This document shows positions 30,271 to 39,178 of a DNA stretch of 64,000 nucleotides, one piece after another. The translations under genes were made by a program, and so were the position numbers. This DNA is from Mesorhizobium sp. C432A (GTDB lineage: Bacteria > Pseudomonadota > Alphaproteobacteria > Rhizobiales > Rhizobiaceae). Position 1 is the first letter of the stretch, and each line of letters starts with the position of its first letter. The stretch spans positions 5,497,001-5,561,000 of the forward strand of contig NZ_CP100470.1 in assembly GCF_030323145.1 (NCBI RefSeq). Direction: 5' to 3'. The notes beneath the pieces were generated by a model. The model saw only the letters and a list, made by a program, of their open reading frames with translations. It was not told the origin of the DNA and ran no database searches.

Positions 30271-32053
30271 GCGCGACGATCTCCTCATTGCCGCCATGCA
30301 GCACCTCGTGAAGCTTCTCGCCCGGCCTGATCCCGGTGAAACGGATCGGAATGTCGGTGTAGGGGCTTTTGCCGGCCATGCGGATCATGGTTTCAGCGAC
30401 TTCGAGGATCGGCACCGGCTTGCCCATGTCGAGCATGTAGATGGCGTAGTCGTCCTTGCCCTGGCGCCGCTCGGCGTCGGCCGCCGACATGATGACGAGG
30501 TCGACGGCTTCGGCCACCGTCATGAAGTAGCGGGTCATGCGGCGATCGGTGATGGTGACCGGACCGCCGGCCTCGATCTGCGCCTGGAAGATGGTGGCGA
30601 CCGAGCCATTGGAGCCGAAGACATTGCCGAACCGCACGGCGATGAACTTGGTGCCGGAGCGACGGCCGCTAGGCCCGGTGGCGTGCGTTTCGTGCAGCGA
30701 AGAGACGATCTGCTCGGCGGCGCGTTTCGTCATGCCGAGCACCGAGGTCGGATCGACCGCCTTGTCGCTGGAAATCAGCAGGAACTGCGGCACCCCGCAT
30801 TTGGCGGCAACCTCGGCGCAGACGAGGGTGCCCAAAATGTTGGTCTGGATCGCCGATTCCCAATTTTCCTCGAGCAGCGGCACATGTTTGAGCGCGGCGG
30901 CATGGAAGATGATGTCGGGCTTGAAATCGCTGACGACGCGGGTGATCTGGCGCCGGTCTGTGACATCGACGATGCGGCTCTTGAGCCGGACATGGTCCTT
31001 TTCGTCAACCTGCTGGTCGAGCTGGAAAATACCGAACTCCGAGATATCGGCGACCAGAACCGCCTCGGCGCCAAGTTCCAGCGACCGCTTGACCAGGATG
31101 CGACCGATTGAGCCGGCGCCGCCGGTGACCAGGACGCGCTTGCCGTTGAGGAAGCCGCCAATGCGCTCAATGTCGGATGGAACCGTTGAGCGGCGCAGGA
31201 TGGTTTCCATCTCGACGGCATCGAGAACCAGCTTTCCGCGCTGCCCGAGCTCCGAGACGCCGGAGAACTGGACGACGGCGATGCCGCTATGACGGGCGAT
31301 GCGAACCAGTTCCGAAAATTCTTCGATCTCGCGCTCGGCGCCTTTGCCGAAAATCAGCATGTCGAGGCTTTTGGTGCCTCTTGCATATTCTTCGAGGACC
31401 TCGACCAGGCGGGGGCGCACGGCCACCACCGGAACGCCGTGGATCTGCGTGCCCAAAGGCGCGCCGTTCTCGATGGCCATGATCCCGGCGATGGAATATT
31501 CGGCCGGCTCTGCCGTGCGCGTGAACCGGATTATGACGTCTGCTTCGCCGAGCCTGCCGACGAACAGCGCCTGCTTGATCGCCACATTGTTTGCGTTGCG
31601 GCTCAGGATCCGCCAGCTCGCCCCGTCGCGCAGGAACCGGTAATAGAGCCGAGGCGCCGATATGATGGTGAAGGAGACGAGGAAAAAGACGATGAACTGG
31701 CGCTCGTTGAGGCCGGTCACCGGCTGAAACGATCGAACCGCCAGCGAGACGACATAGAGCGTGACGGTCAGGATGGCGCAGCTCTTCAGGATGTTGAAGA
31801 AGTCCGGCGTGGAGGCGAAACGCCACACGGTGTTGTAGAGGCCGCAATAGCGAAACAGCATATGGCTGAGAAAAACAATACTTGCCCAGCACGCCAGGCC
31901 GGCCGTGGAGAGCGCGTCGAATGAAAGTCTCGACTGCGAAAGCCCCAGACTCAGCGCCACCGCGACCAGGACCATGACCAGGTCCTGGATCATTATAATG
32001 GCGCGCCGCATCTTCGGCCGAAGTCCGGACACGACCTCTACATAGGATGTCAT
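30203..32053 (-). CDS. UDP-sugar 4,6-dehydratase, WbpM/CapD/FlaA1 family (frameshifted 3' end)
   Basis: Membrane-anchored nucleotide-sugar dehydratase acting typically on UDP-GlcNAc to give UDP-4-keto-6-deoxy-GlcNAc. The 616-residue frame has four N-terminal transmembrane segments (about 15-130), a CoA-binding-like linker domain and a C-terminal SDR domain with VLVTGGAGSIGRIL (about 295-308) and SSDKAVDPTSVLGMTKR. It should work with the downstream initiating transferase and SDR. The reading frame ends in RSSASEPMSWDGPRSRRR, which does not look like the family; the expected tail is found intact one frame over, down to 30066 (see the separate entry). Start at MTSYVEVV, ATG at 32053. Family is sure, activity of the shortened form likely but not certain because the catalytic domain is complete. 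Confidence 0.9.
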   Translation of the reverse strand: MTSYVEVVSGLRPKMRRAIIMIQDLVMVLVAVALSLGLSQSRLSFDALSTAGLACWASIVFLSHMLFRYCGLYNTVWRFASTPDFFNILKSCAILTVTLYVVSLAVRSFQPVTGLNERQFIVFFLVSFTIISAPRLYYRFLRDGASWRILSRNANNVAIKQALFVGRLGEADVIIRFTRTAEPAEYSIAGIMAIENGAPLGTQIHGVPVVAVRPRLVEVLEEYARGTKSLDMLIFGKGAEREIEEFSELVRIARHSGIAVVQFSGVSELGQRGKLVLDAVEMETILRRSTVPSDIERIGGFLNGKRVLVTGGAGSIGRILVKRSLELGAEAVLVADISEFGIFQLDQQVDEKDHVRLKSRIVDVTDRRQITRVVSDFKPDIIFHAAALKHVPLLEENWESAIQTNILGTLVCAEVAAKCGVPQFLLISSDKAVDPTSVLGMTKRAAEQIVSSLHETHATGPSGRRSGTKFIAVRFGNVFGSNGSVATIFQAQIEAGGPVTITDRRMTRYFMTVAEAVDLVIMSAADAERRQGKDDYAIYMLDMGKPVPILEVAETMIRMAGKSPYTDIPIRFTGIRPGEKLHEVLHGGNEEIVALDIPRSSASEPMSWDGPRSRRR

Positions 32054-32246
32054 TGGGTGGTACTGAACTCCAGGCGCAAGGACTTATGCATAAAGTGGCG
32101 CCAGATTGACTGTCATCCGTCACCGACCACGTGTCTTAATGTGCCAAATCCTCCGCCCGCCGCCCTGTATCGCATAGCGCGGAGTTGAGGGCATCGCCAG
32201 CGGTTTTTTGGATGTGCGTGTGGTTAAGGCGCTGCTTCCGGCTAGA

Positions 32247-33002
32247 TCATCCCGCGTGCAAGATGCGAGTACCTTCAAACTTCAGGCGCTTGGCAATAGG
32301 CTGTACATTGTCCTTATAAGTAATGCATCTGCGGTAGATGCCAGCGGCGACCCGCTCTTTGCCAATCACTTCCCATTCTGGTGCCCATGAGCCCTCCCAA
32401 TCAAAATGCTGGGAAATGAGACGTTCCCTGTCGAAACATTGGGGGTCCCGTTCGACTATTCTATGGGCCTCATCGGCGAGCGGGGAATAGCTCTCGACGG
32501 CGGCCATTTTTCTCGCTCGGGCAGCGTGGTCGAGTTGAATTTCCAGTCCAATAGGTCCCGCCACGTTTGGAACCGCTGCGGAGCAAAGGTGCTGTGCCAC
32601 TTTCGCTGTCCTTTTCAGCGCTCCGGCGAGAGCCTGTCCATAGGCATAGGCTAGGTCATGTATCGGGTTGTAGCCATCGACCGCGTCCGACACGAATTGA
32701 ACGTTTTTCGCGCCTGCCAAATCGGTGGCGATTTTCGTCAGCACATCAACAAAGAAGTCAGTTTCTCCAGCCAGCAGAGCTTCGTACCAGACGGCATCGG
32801 GAATATCGCCGAATACTGCGCCCGGCGTCGCGCCCGCAGCTTTCACAAGGTGGCGCGAGTACTGCGTACGCGCCGTTTGGCGACCGCCCGATCCGTCTGT
32901 CAGAAGGTAGACTCTGGGTTGTGCGCACTCGAGCCAATGGTAAACCCTGAGTTCATGTCCCGGATGGGCGAGAACCAAGACATTTTCCAGCTTTTCAGAC
33001 AA
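32247..33002 (-). CDS. PIG-L/LmbE-like protein with altered metal motif
   Basis: A 251-residue protein whose N-terminus, NVLVLAHPGHELRVYHWLE followed by VYLLTDGSGG, lines up with the PIG-L (LmbE) deacetylase fold, where the family motif is AHPDDE and the later strand ends in TDG. Here the first Asp is Gly and the metal-binding second Asp is His. A further conserved-looking block is NPIHDLAYAYGQAL (about 111-124). PIG-L enzymes deacetylate N-acetylated sugars; whether this one still binds zinc is unclear. The only available start is a TTG at 33002, with GGAGG about 10 bases upstream and a stop immediately before. It is divergent from the next glycosyltransferase gene. Base composition is less GC-rich than the flanking genes. 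Confidence 0.7.
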   Translation of the reverse strand: MSEKLENVLVLAHPGHELRVYHWLECAQPRVYLLTDGSGGRQTARTQYSRHLVKAAGATPGAVFGDIPDAVWYEALLAGETDFFVDVLTKIATDLAGAKNVQFVSDAVDGYNPIHDLAYAYGQALAGALKRTAKVAQHLCSAAVPNVAGPIGLEIQLDHAARARKMAAVESYSPLADEAHRIVERDPQCFDRERLISQHFDWEGSWAPEWEVIGKERVAAGIYRRCITYKDNVQPIAKRLKFEGTRILHAG

Positions 33003-33127
33003 TCAATGGCTCCCTCCGAGATTTTGCAGAGCTTGTTTGGAAAACGGCTTCAAACTAAGACGCTTCCAATAGCTCTTGTGCCTGTCGCTCGTTTGCAGGC
33101 ACGTTGCGAAACAAGCAAGGAACGCCG

Positions 33128-34180
33128 TTGCGGGTTCTTATCACCAATCTGTCCCTATCCCGCAATAGCGGGTCAGAAGCGGTTGTTGAATTGCTTGCTG
33201 ACGGGCTCCGCAGTGGCGGGCATCATACCATGCTGCTGGCCCCAACTCTTGGCGATATGGCATTTAGAATGCGCCAGCGGGGGCATCATGTTGTAGACCG
33301 GATTGCCGAAATCGTCGAAAAGCCCGATGTAGTCCATGCCCAACACCTGACACGCTGTCTGACAGGTTTCCGGACGTGCCTGCCGTATTTTCATGCCACA
33401 AGTACCTTCTATGAGGTCGAAGCACCTATTCTTCATCCTCAAATACGCCATTGGATAGCCGTAGACGAAGCGTGTAGGCTTAAGTGCCTTTCGAGGGGGA
33501 TTCCCGCTGACCAACTAAGCCTCGTCTACAATGCGGTTGATCTCAATCGCTTCAAACAACGCCCGCAACTGCCTGCGCGGCCCGCAAGAGGGCTGTTGTT
33601 GACGAAGAACTTCGATCACCAAGCGGCGGTTCGTCAGGCCTGCGCCAAAAATGGCATCGAGCTAGATGGACTGGGGCCTGCCACAGGCCGATTTTCGCAT
33701 CAGCTCGAACAGGATTTGCTTGGCTATGATATCGTGTTTGCGACCGCCCGCATGGCAATCGAGGCGGCGGCAGTGGGATGTGCCGTTGTCGTCTGCGACG
33801 CACGCGGCTTTGCGGGGTTGCTCAACACCGCAAACATGCAGGCGTGGCGCCGAATGAATCTTGGCGTCGGTGTTTTGGCCAAACCCATGACAGTCGAGAA
33901 TCTAATGGATGCGATCTCCAGATTCGATGCAGGCCATGCCGCAGCGGTTTCTGCGTATTTTCGAAGGGTGGCGGGAGATGCGCATTTCGTAGAGGAACAT
34001 CTTCGAATCTATAGTCAGGCCATGCAAACCGACGAGGCACCGAACTTTGACGCGCGATTCCTCGCGACCGCCTCTTGGATTGAAGAGATTGGTATCTTAG
34101 CATCAGCGCAGGCGATGGTTTCACATTGTAAAGGAGCTGCATGGATGGCCCAGATTCGCCAGAGCCAACTGCGCTTCTGA
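33128..34180 (+). CDS. Glycosyltransferase (GT4-like)
   Basis: Likely GT-B glycosyltransferase of about 350 residues. The N-terminal half begins LRVLITNLSLSRNSGSEAVV and DVVHAQHL, typical of GT4 donor-independent domains; the middle reads IPADQLSLVYNAVDLNRF as in the interdomain region; the C-terminal Rossmann half has MAIEAAAVGCAVVVCDARGF in place of the usual ExFG segment. Two TTG starts are possible: 33128 with AAGGAA five bases before, or 33104 with a weaker site; the former is given. Its end overlaps the following small gene. Similarity to GT4 is moderate, so the enzyme could be a diverged member with an unusual donor. Confidence 0.72.
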   Translation: MRVLITNLSLSRNSGSEAVVELLADGLRSGGHHTMLLAPTLGDMAFRMRQRGHHVVDRIAEIVEKPDVVHAQHLTRCLTGFRTCLPYFHATSTFYEVEAPILHPQIRHWIAVDEACRLKCLSRGIPADQLSLVYNAVDLNRFKQRPQLPARPARGLLLTKNFDHQAAVRQACAKNGIELDGLGPATGRFSHQLEQDLLGYDIVFATARMAIEAAAVGCAVVVCDARGFAGLLNTANMQAWRRMNLGVGVLAKPMTVENLMDAISRFDAGHAAAVSAYFRRVAGDAHFVEEHLRIYSQAMQTDEAPNFDARFLATASWIEEIGILASAQAMVSHCKGAAWMAQIRQSQLRF

Positions 34181-34470
34181 TGATGTTGCAATCAAATACC
34201 GAAATTCTGAAGGGTAATGCCGCCTCTTTAACGAAACTGGGCGAGCAGGTCGGGTCGATCGAACTTGAAATTGCCAAAAGTCGCCAGATCATGCTCGGCG
34301 AATCCAATTCGCGCGCTGCCATCGCTGAAACCAGCCAAACCATGCTGCGCGCAATTGACAAAGAAGTTTCAGTCCTGGCAAATTTTGTGACCGAGATAAA
34401 GCGATTCTACAACCGCATGATCCCTCTGTTCATCCGAAAAATCCTTCTTTGGGCTCGCAGGAGAGATTGA
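34141..34470 (+). CDS. Small coiled-coil protein of unknown function
   Basis: A 109-residue protein preceded by a good AAGGAG ribosome-binding site four bases before its ATG, and overlapping the glycosyltransferase gene by 40 bases, so it is likely translated with it. Residues 10-85 are rich in Leu, Ile, Glu, Gln and Ser with heptad-like spacing (SNTEILKGNAASLTKLGEQV, then LEIAKSRQIM), suggesting a coiled coil. The C-terminus is basic with a short hydrophobic patch (MIPLFIRKILLWARRRD), perhaps membrane-associating. No family recognised. It could scaffold polysaccharide enzymes at the membrane; that is speculation. Confidence 0.6.
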   Translation: MDGPDSPEPTALLMMLQSNTEILKGNAASLTKLGEQVGSIELEIAKSRQIMLGESNSRAAIAETSQTMLRAIDKEVSVLANFVTEIKRFYNRMIPLFIRKILLWARRRD

Positions 34471-34544
34471 ATTTGGTCGCGCGCGAACGCTTCATCTGGG
34501 CGATCAGCAGAGGACTGGCGGCTTCGGCGGTGGTATGAGAAGTT

Positions 34545-34630
34545 CTAACCTTGCGCTCTCGGGAAGTGACCCTCGAAAACGCGAAGCCAGAATCGATAAA
34601 TTGGCGTGGCGACGTGAGAACCGAGGGAAC
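34545..34630 (-). pseudogene. 3' remnant of an unrecognised gene
   Basis: A short minus-strand frame ends in YRFWLRVFEGHFPRAQG before a TAG at 34545. The segment RVFEGH and its DNA (15 identical bases) recur at 58.7 kb, where the frame reads YEFWFRVFEGHVLRPECD. Both look like 3' ends of related genes left behind by rearrangement. No start or full domain is present. Confidence 0.35.
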
Positions 34631-34652
34631 ACCAGCATGGCCGGAACTCGAC

Positions 34653-37331
34653 CTACCCCTGTCCTGTCATGAGAGACTGACGTTTGCCCTGCGGCCGTTT
34701 TTCAAAGACGACAATACTGTCATAGACACAGATCGAGTCTGTTGCATGGGTGAAGGCGTTCGCCGGCATTGCGCCGCGCGCGTGATGAGCGTTGATTTCG
34801 TCGAGCTTTCCCTTGGCAAATTCCATGAACGACCCGGGCCTGCGGAGCCCGCCACCATAGTCCTCCCAATAGCTCGTATGCGTGTCCTCGACCAAGTAAA
34901 CGCCGTTCGGCTGCACATGATGGTAGAGATGCTCAAATGTCGCGATGACATGATCCATCATGTGACTGCCGTCATCGATGACGATGTCGATGGAACCATA
35001 CTTCTCGACGATCCGATCGAGGAGTTGAGCGTCATCCTGGCTTCCAACGAAGACCTCCACGCCTCCGGACTCGTGCGCCTTGCATGCAGGATCGATATCG
35101 ATTCCAACAATTCGCGCGCCCTCGCCGAAATAGGCTCGCCACATCTCGAGTGATCCTCCCTTATAGACGCCGACTTCAACGACGACCGGCCTTCGATTTC
35201 TGAACCTTTCGAAGTGACGTTCGTAAACGTCGAAATAGTGCAGCCATTTGTAGATCTCTTTGCCGCTGTTGTTCAAAAAGTACTGATGCAAGAACCCGCC
35301 CATCGTAGCCTCCTTGGCGTCGGACTTTGCCACCGCCAGTTGCTCTGATTGTGGCTGTCTCCTCCTTTTATGGACGAGGTTGGTCCTGAGCCGCGCAAAC
35401 ACCGGCTCCCATTCGTTTGCAACCAGGCAAAGCGCTTCCCCAAGATTTGCCGCGATCTCGGTGTATTCCATGTTTGCAAAGCGTTCTCCCGCTTGGACAA
35501 TCCACGAAGGATCGTATCTAAGCTTGCCAAAGCCGGATACCACGGTGAGCCCGGTCCAAGGCGTTGCAATGGTAAACACGTCGAGATCAGGGCGAAGCGC
35601 CTTGAGCGCCGGAACCATTTTCCAGACATCGCCGGTGTGGAATTGCGTTGTCGGCGGAACCTTTTGCGTCGTGTCGTCCAGGGGAACAGTGTCGTGCACG
35701 AGCAAAACCGAGCCAGGGTCGCAGTAGTGTTCGAGGTTCGCAAAATCGCGCAATGCCTGGTCGAACGTGTGAAGACCGTCAATGAACCCTACACCCAACG
35801 GGCGGCCGGCTAGCAATGCATCCGCTCCGCCGCGATCAAAAAAGGTGTCACTCGTCTCTGGAAAAATGTGCGTTTCTGCGCTGAGTGCCATCGTGGCGCG
35901 TGGATTGGGATCGATCCCGATTGCAAGAGCCGGAGGCTTGATCTTGGAGAGCGATACGCCGTCACAGACGCCTATCTCTACCACGACAGTGGGTTCCAGC
36001 TCCGAGTAAAGACGCTCCAGCCAGTCGTAATAGAAAGGCCCGGCCATCCGTGTGCTGGCCAGGCCGACATGGGCCCCCACAGTATCCGGGTTGAGGTCCA
36101 ATGCTTTGCGGTATTGGACTTCAGCCCTTTCGTTGTCGCCGATGGCAAAGTACGCATCACCGATCCCAGTAAAATAGGCGGCGTTTCGAACTGGATCGTG
36201 TCGGGCAAGAATGCCGGCAGAAGAAAGAAGTCGCGACGCAGCAAGCTCGGCGGGTGCATGCGTGCTTGCCATGCGAAGGATGTCTGCCGCCGTCTGATAG
36301 TGCCCCGACTGAAACTGACCCTTGGCCAACTCGACCAGCGTCGCCGCTGTCTGGTTCGCCGGCACGCGTTCTTCTGGCGGCCTCAAATGCGCCCTGAAGC
36401 CTGCGGCGGTGGCTGGAGCGACCCTGAATGGGTTTGCAATTGTCGCCCGGGCAAGGTGCGGCAGAAGCGATGAAGGCAGCGAACCCACGAATGCCGAGGG
36501 GGTGTGAAGGGTAAACTCGCCTGCCCCCCTCAACGCATCCCTTTCAGCCTTCCAGACGATCCAGTTCTTGCGCTGCTGGTCGACGCTTGCGTTGGTGGAC
36601 ACCCCGCCATGCAGTTGGTGAAATGTAGCCTCTCCCAGAGTGAGGATGAGCTGTGCTTGCGACAGCGTCATCGCACGTTCGAGCGTATCGAGGTTGACCA
36701 GGCCGCCGCCCGGACAGCTGAAGCGCTCATCCATGCCGCCGATCGCCTGCCAACCCTTCCGGCTCATGAAGAGGACATTCGCTTCGGCTATCGGCGAGAA
36801 CCACGGATCGACCGACGACTCATCCATCGTCCCGATCTCGAACAATCGATACCCATCTTCTGGCCATCTGATCGATCGCAAAAGCGAATCCTCGATGGCC
36901 CGGGTATAGCCATTCCCGGACGCGTTCCCCTGGATGTCGCTTCCAAGATACCAGCCAGGCGCGGCCACGACTGCTGTCGGAGCCATGTCCAACCCGATGC
37001 GAGCGAAATGCACCAACCCGGGCGTCGCCATCCGTGCGCCGTCGATCATCACGCCGATCTTGTCTCCCCTCGCCTCCTTTATCCCGAGGTTGACGGCAGC
37101 CGCAGGCGAGGGTGACGCGTCATCGATGCGCAGCAGGCGAAAGTTCGGCCCATATTCCGCGACCAGGCTCCCACCAACCGCAGGTGATGATCCGTTGTCG
37201 ACGACAATGACCTCGTAGTCGTCCGTCGTCACGCGTTGCTGATAGCGCGATGCGAGCGAAAGCAAGGTTCGGGGCAGTTCTCGGGCGATGTCGTAAGCGA
37301 CAACAACGACGGACACGTAGTTCTGTTTCAT
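34653..37331 (-). CDS. Multidomain GT2 - TPR - methyltransferase - methyltransferase protein
   Basis: An 892-residue fusion. Residues 1-270 are a GT2 domain (VSVVVVAYDIARELPRTLLS, VIVVDNGSS at 41-49; a GGGLVNLDTLERA acceptor segment). Residues about 330-420 hold two TPR-like repeats (GDAYFAIGDNERAEVQYRKA). Residues about 430-625 form a SAM-methyltransferase (VVVEIGVCDGVSLSK, GVGFIDGLHTFDQALRD). Residues about 690-880 form a second one, of the CmcI/macrocin type (VVVEVGVYKGGSLEMWRAYF, DIVIDDGSH at 782-790, VEDTHTSYW at 814-822). The last is clearly paralogous to the N-terminal domain of the 1745-residue protein at 49.8-55.0 kb. The ATG at 37331 is preceded by GGAAG. It lies 14 bases after the TylF-like gene. 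It probably adds and methylates sugars of the surface polysaccharide; donors unknown. Confidence 0.85.
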   Translation of the reverse strand: MKQNYVSVVVVAYDIARELPRTLLSLASRYQQRVTTDDYEVIVVDNGSSPAVGGSLVAEYGPNFRLLRIDDASPSPAAAVNLGIKEARGDKIGVMIDGARMATPGLVHFARIGLDMAPTAVVAAPGWYLGSDIQGNASGNGYTRAIEDSLLRSIRWPEDGYRLFEIGTMDESSVDPWFSPIAEANVLFMSRKGWQAIGGMDERFSCPGGGLVNLDTLERAMTLSQAQLILTLGEATFHQLHGGVSTNASVDQQRKNWIVWKAERDALRGAGEFTLHTPSAFVGSLPSSLLPHLARATIANPFRVAPATAAGFRAHLRPPEERVPANQTAATLVELAKGQFQSGHYQTAADILRMASTHAPAELAASRLLSSAGILARHDPVRNAAYFTGIGDAYFAIGDNERAEVQYRKALDLNPDTVGAHVGLASTRMAGPFYYDWLERLYSELEPTVVVEIGVCDGVSLSKIKPPALAIGIDPNPRATMALSAETHIFPETSDTFFDRGGADALLAGRPLGVGFIDGLHTFDQALRDFANLEHYCDPGSVLLVHDTVPLDDTTQKVPPTTQFHTGDVWKMVPALKALRPDLDVFTIATPWTGLTVVSGFGKLRYDPSWIVQAGERFANMEYTEIAANLGEALCLVANEWEPVFARLRTNLVHKRRRQPQSEQLAVAKSDAKEATMGGFLHQYFLNNSGKEIYKWLHYFDVYERHFERFRNRRPVVVEVGVYKGGSLEMWRAYFGEGARIVGIDIDPACKAHESGGVEVFVGSQDDAQLLDRIVEKYGSIDIVIDDGSHMMDHVIATFEHLYHHVQPNGVYLVEDTHTSYWEDYGGGLRRPGSFMEFAKGKLDEINAHHARGAMPANAFTHATDSICVYDSIVVFEKRPQGKRQSLMTGQG

Positions 37332-37345
37332 AGCGCTTCCGTGGG

Positions 37346-38104
37346 TCAGTTGCCGGCAATAGGCTTCTGCCACCAACCGCCGGTCCAGTCTATCTCATGG
37401 ATTTCCGCTTTGATGCGGTTACGAGCGCGGTAATCCTCGACTGCCTGCCGGCATGGCGGAACCGCAAGGTCATCTATGATCGCGAAACCGCCGGGCGACA
37501 GCCTCGGATAAAGCGCTTCAAGGCTGTCCGTCGTCGACTCATACATATCGCCGTCCAGCCGGATCAGGGCGAATGGACCGGCCCTCAGGCTGGGCAAGGT
37601 CTCACCGAACAGGCCTTTGACGAAGATCACCTGGTCATCCAAAAGGTCGTAGGCGGCAAAGTTGGATTCAACCTGTGCCTGATCAATCGCCAACTGGCGA
37701 TATTCGTGCAGCCTGCCTCCCCGGTCAGCTGGAAAATTCTCGGCGTCTGGCGGTGGCAAACCGTCGAATGAGTCGGCTACGTAAACCTTCCTGTCCTTGA
37801 CCTCATTGGCGGCCAGCACTCCCCTCATGAGGATGCAGCAGCCACCACGCCAGACGCCAGTCTCAATGAAATCCCCAGGCACGTTCTCATCAATGGCTCG
37901 CTGGACGAGGTCACGCACATTCGCCAAACGTTTCACACCCGCCATAGAATGAGCAATCGCCGGCCAATCGCGACCCAGGAGGCGATCCTCGCGATTGAAG
38001 GGCGTCGCCTCTCCGACTTTCGTCGGATCAATCACCTGCGAACCGGAGCCGTAGATGGTATTGGCAATGATCTTGATCAGGAGATCTGTATAGAGGCGGT
38101 TCAC
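37346..38104 (-). CDS. TylF/MycF-family sugar O-methyltransferase
   Basis: A 252-residue SAM-dependent methyltransferase of the macrocin-O-methyltransferase (TylF) family, which methylates hydroxyls of deoxysugars. Family features are GDFIETGVWRGGCCILMRG (SAM loop, about 77-95), VYVADSFDGLPPPD (about 107-120), FALIRLDGDMYESTTDSLEA and GGFAIIDDL, carrying the metal-binding aspartates. The start is a GTG at 38104 with AAAGG six bases before. It is transcribed with the downstream multidomain gene. In a rhizobial context, O-methylated 6-deoxyhexoses in LPS are the likely target. Confidence 0.9.
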   Translation of the reverse strand: MNRLYTDLLIKIIANTIYGSGSQVIDPTKVGEATPFNREDRLLGRDWPAIAHSMAGVKRLANVRDLVQRAIDENVPGDFIETGVWRGGCCILMRGVLAANEVKDRKVYVADSFDGLPPPDAENFPADRGGRLHEYRQLAIDQAQVESNFAAYDLLDDQVIFVKGLFGETLPSLRAGPFALIRLDGDMYESTTDSLEALYPRLSPGGFAIIDDLAVPPCRQAVEDYRARNRIKAEIHEIDWTGGWWQKPIAGN

Positions 38105-38254
38105 AATCGACCTTTCAGTACATCACGATTCCATATCGAAATAAGCTGTTGCGGATATCCGGCCAAAGTGCAACGGAACGACCATCAATTCGCGACGGCC
38201 TTTCCAAAGTGCCGCGCAAGCAAGTCGCAACCAATTGCCCAAGGAGCCACCCCA

Positions 38255-39178
38255 ATGCCAACCGCCGAACAAGCGATGGGCATGATCGAGACGCTGGATA
38301 TTGCCGTTTTCCAGGTCAAGACCGAGAGCACCCTCAGTGACCGCAAGAGTTTCCTTCGTGTCCAGAACTTCGCTCGATCGGTATTCGGCCACTATGTGTA
38401 CCTTGAGGTCGGCTCGCATATCGGCGGAAGCCTCTTCCCGCACCTGATTGATCCGGCCTGCGAGGCAGCGATATCGGTTGATGCGCGGCCCACGGCGCAG
38501 CCTGACGAACGTTCACAGGTTTTTCACTACCCTGAAAACTCAGCGGCCCGAATGATCGCCGTGCTGTCGGATTGGATTCCTCCCGCCGCAATGGCCAAAC
38601 TTACCACGATTGACAGCGACGTCTCCGACGTAAGTCCCGAGGCGGTCGATCCCAGGGCTACGCTCGCTCTGATCGACGGAGAGCACACGGACACGGCCTG
38701 TTTTTCGGACTTTGTCGGCGTTTTGCCGCTCATGGAGCAGGACTGTGTCGTTGCCTTCCACGACGCCAACCTGATCGCGGACGCGATTCTCAATGCGGAG
38801 CGCTTTCTCGACCATCTCGGCATCACGCACGAGACGGTATTCCTTCCTGACACCGTGGCCGTACTTGGCCTCGGCAGGCTCGCGTCTGCAGTCCGGGATC
38901 GGCTCCAGCCTCACGCATTGGACCGCAAGACTTTCCTGGACCTATCGCAACGGCAGCTATGGTCTCACATAGCCAAGGTGCACTCGCCCAAAATCCATGC
39001 CGAATTGGAGGGCCTGCGCTCGGACAATTCGCAGCTGGTCAAGGAGATTGAGCGCATGCAAAAGGCGAGCCGCGACGCGGAAGCCCGTGTCGCCGCCATG
39101 ACGTCCAGCACGACCTGGCGCGCATCCGCCCCAGTACGAGCGGTGGTCGATCGCATCAAACGTCGCTTCGCAAGTTAA
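38255..39178 (+). CDS. Class I methyltransferase with C-terminal coiled coil
   Basis: A 307-residue protein. Residues 25-230 resemble the Methyltransf_24 fold: YVYLEVGSHIGGSLFPHLI in the SAM loop, then ATLALIDGEHTDTACFSDF and VVAFHDANLI. Residues about 250-285 form a coiled coil (LEGLRSDNSQLVKEIERMQK), ending in SSTTWRASAPVRAVVDRIKR, a tail that also occurs after the coiled coil of the 1745-residue protein (STSWRLTRPLRGIASRV). The ATG at 38255 has AAGGAG eight bases before; a longer frame starting at 37949 overlaps the divergent TylF gene and is rejected. It precedes the Wzm/Wzt genes by 840 bases on the same strand. Coiled-coil methyltransferases near ABC exporters can act as chain terminators (WbdD precedent), which is only a suggestion here. 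Confidence 0.8.
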   Translation: MPTAEQAMGMIETLDIAVFQVKTESTLSDRKSFLRVQNFARSVFGHYVYLEVGSHIGGSLFPHLIDPACEAAISVDARPTAQPDERSQVFHYPENSAARMIAVLSDWIPPAAMAKLTTIDSDVSDVSPEAVDPRATLALIDGEHTDTACFSDFVGVLPLMEQDCVVAFHDANLIADAILNAERFLDHLGITHETVFLPDTVAVLGLGRLASAVRDRLQPHALDRKTFLDLSQRQLWSHIAKVHSPKIHAELEGLRSDNSQLVKEIERMQKASRDAEARVAAMTSSTTWRASAPVRAVVDRIKRRFAS

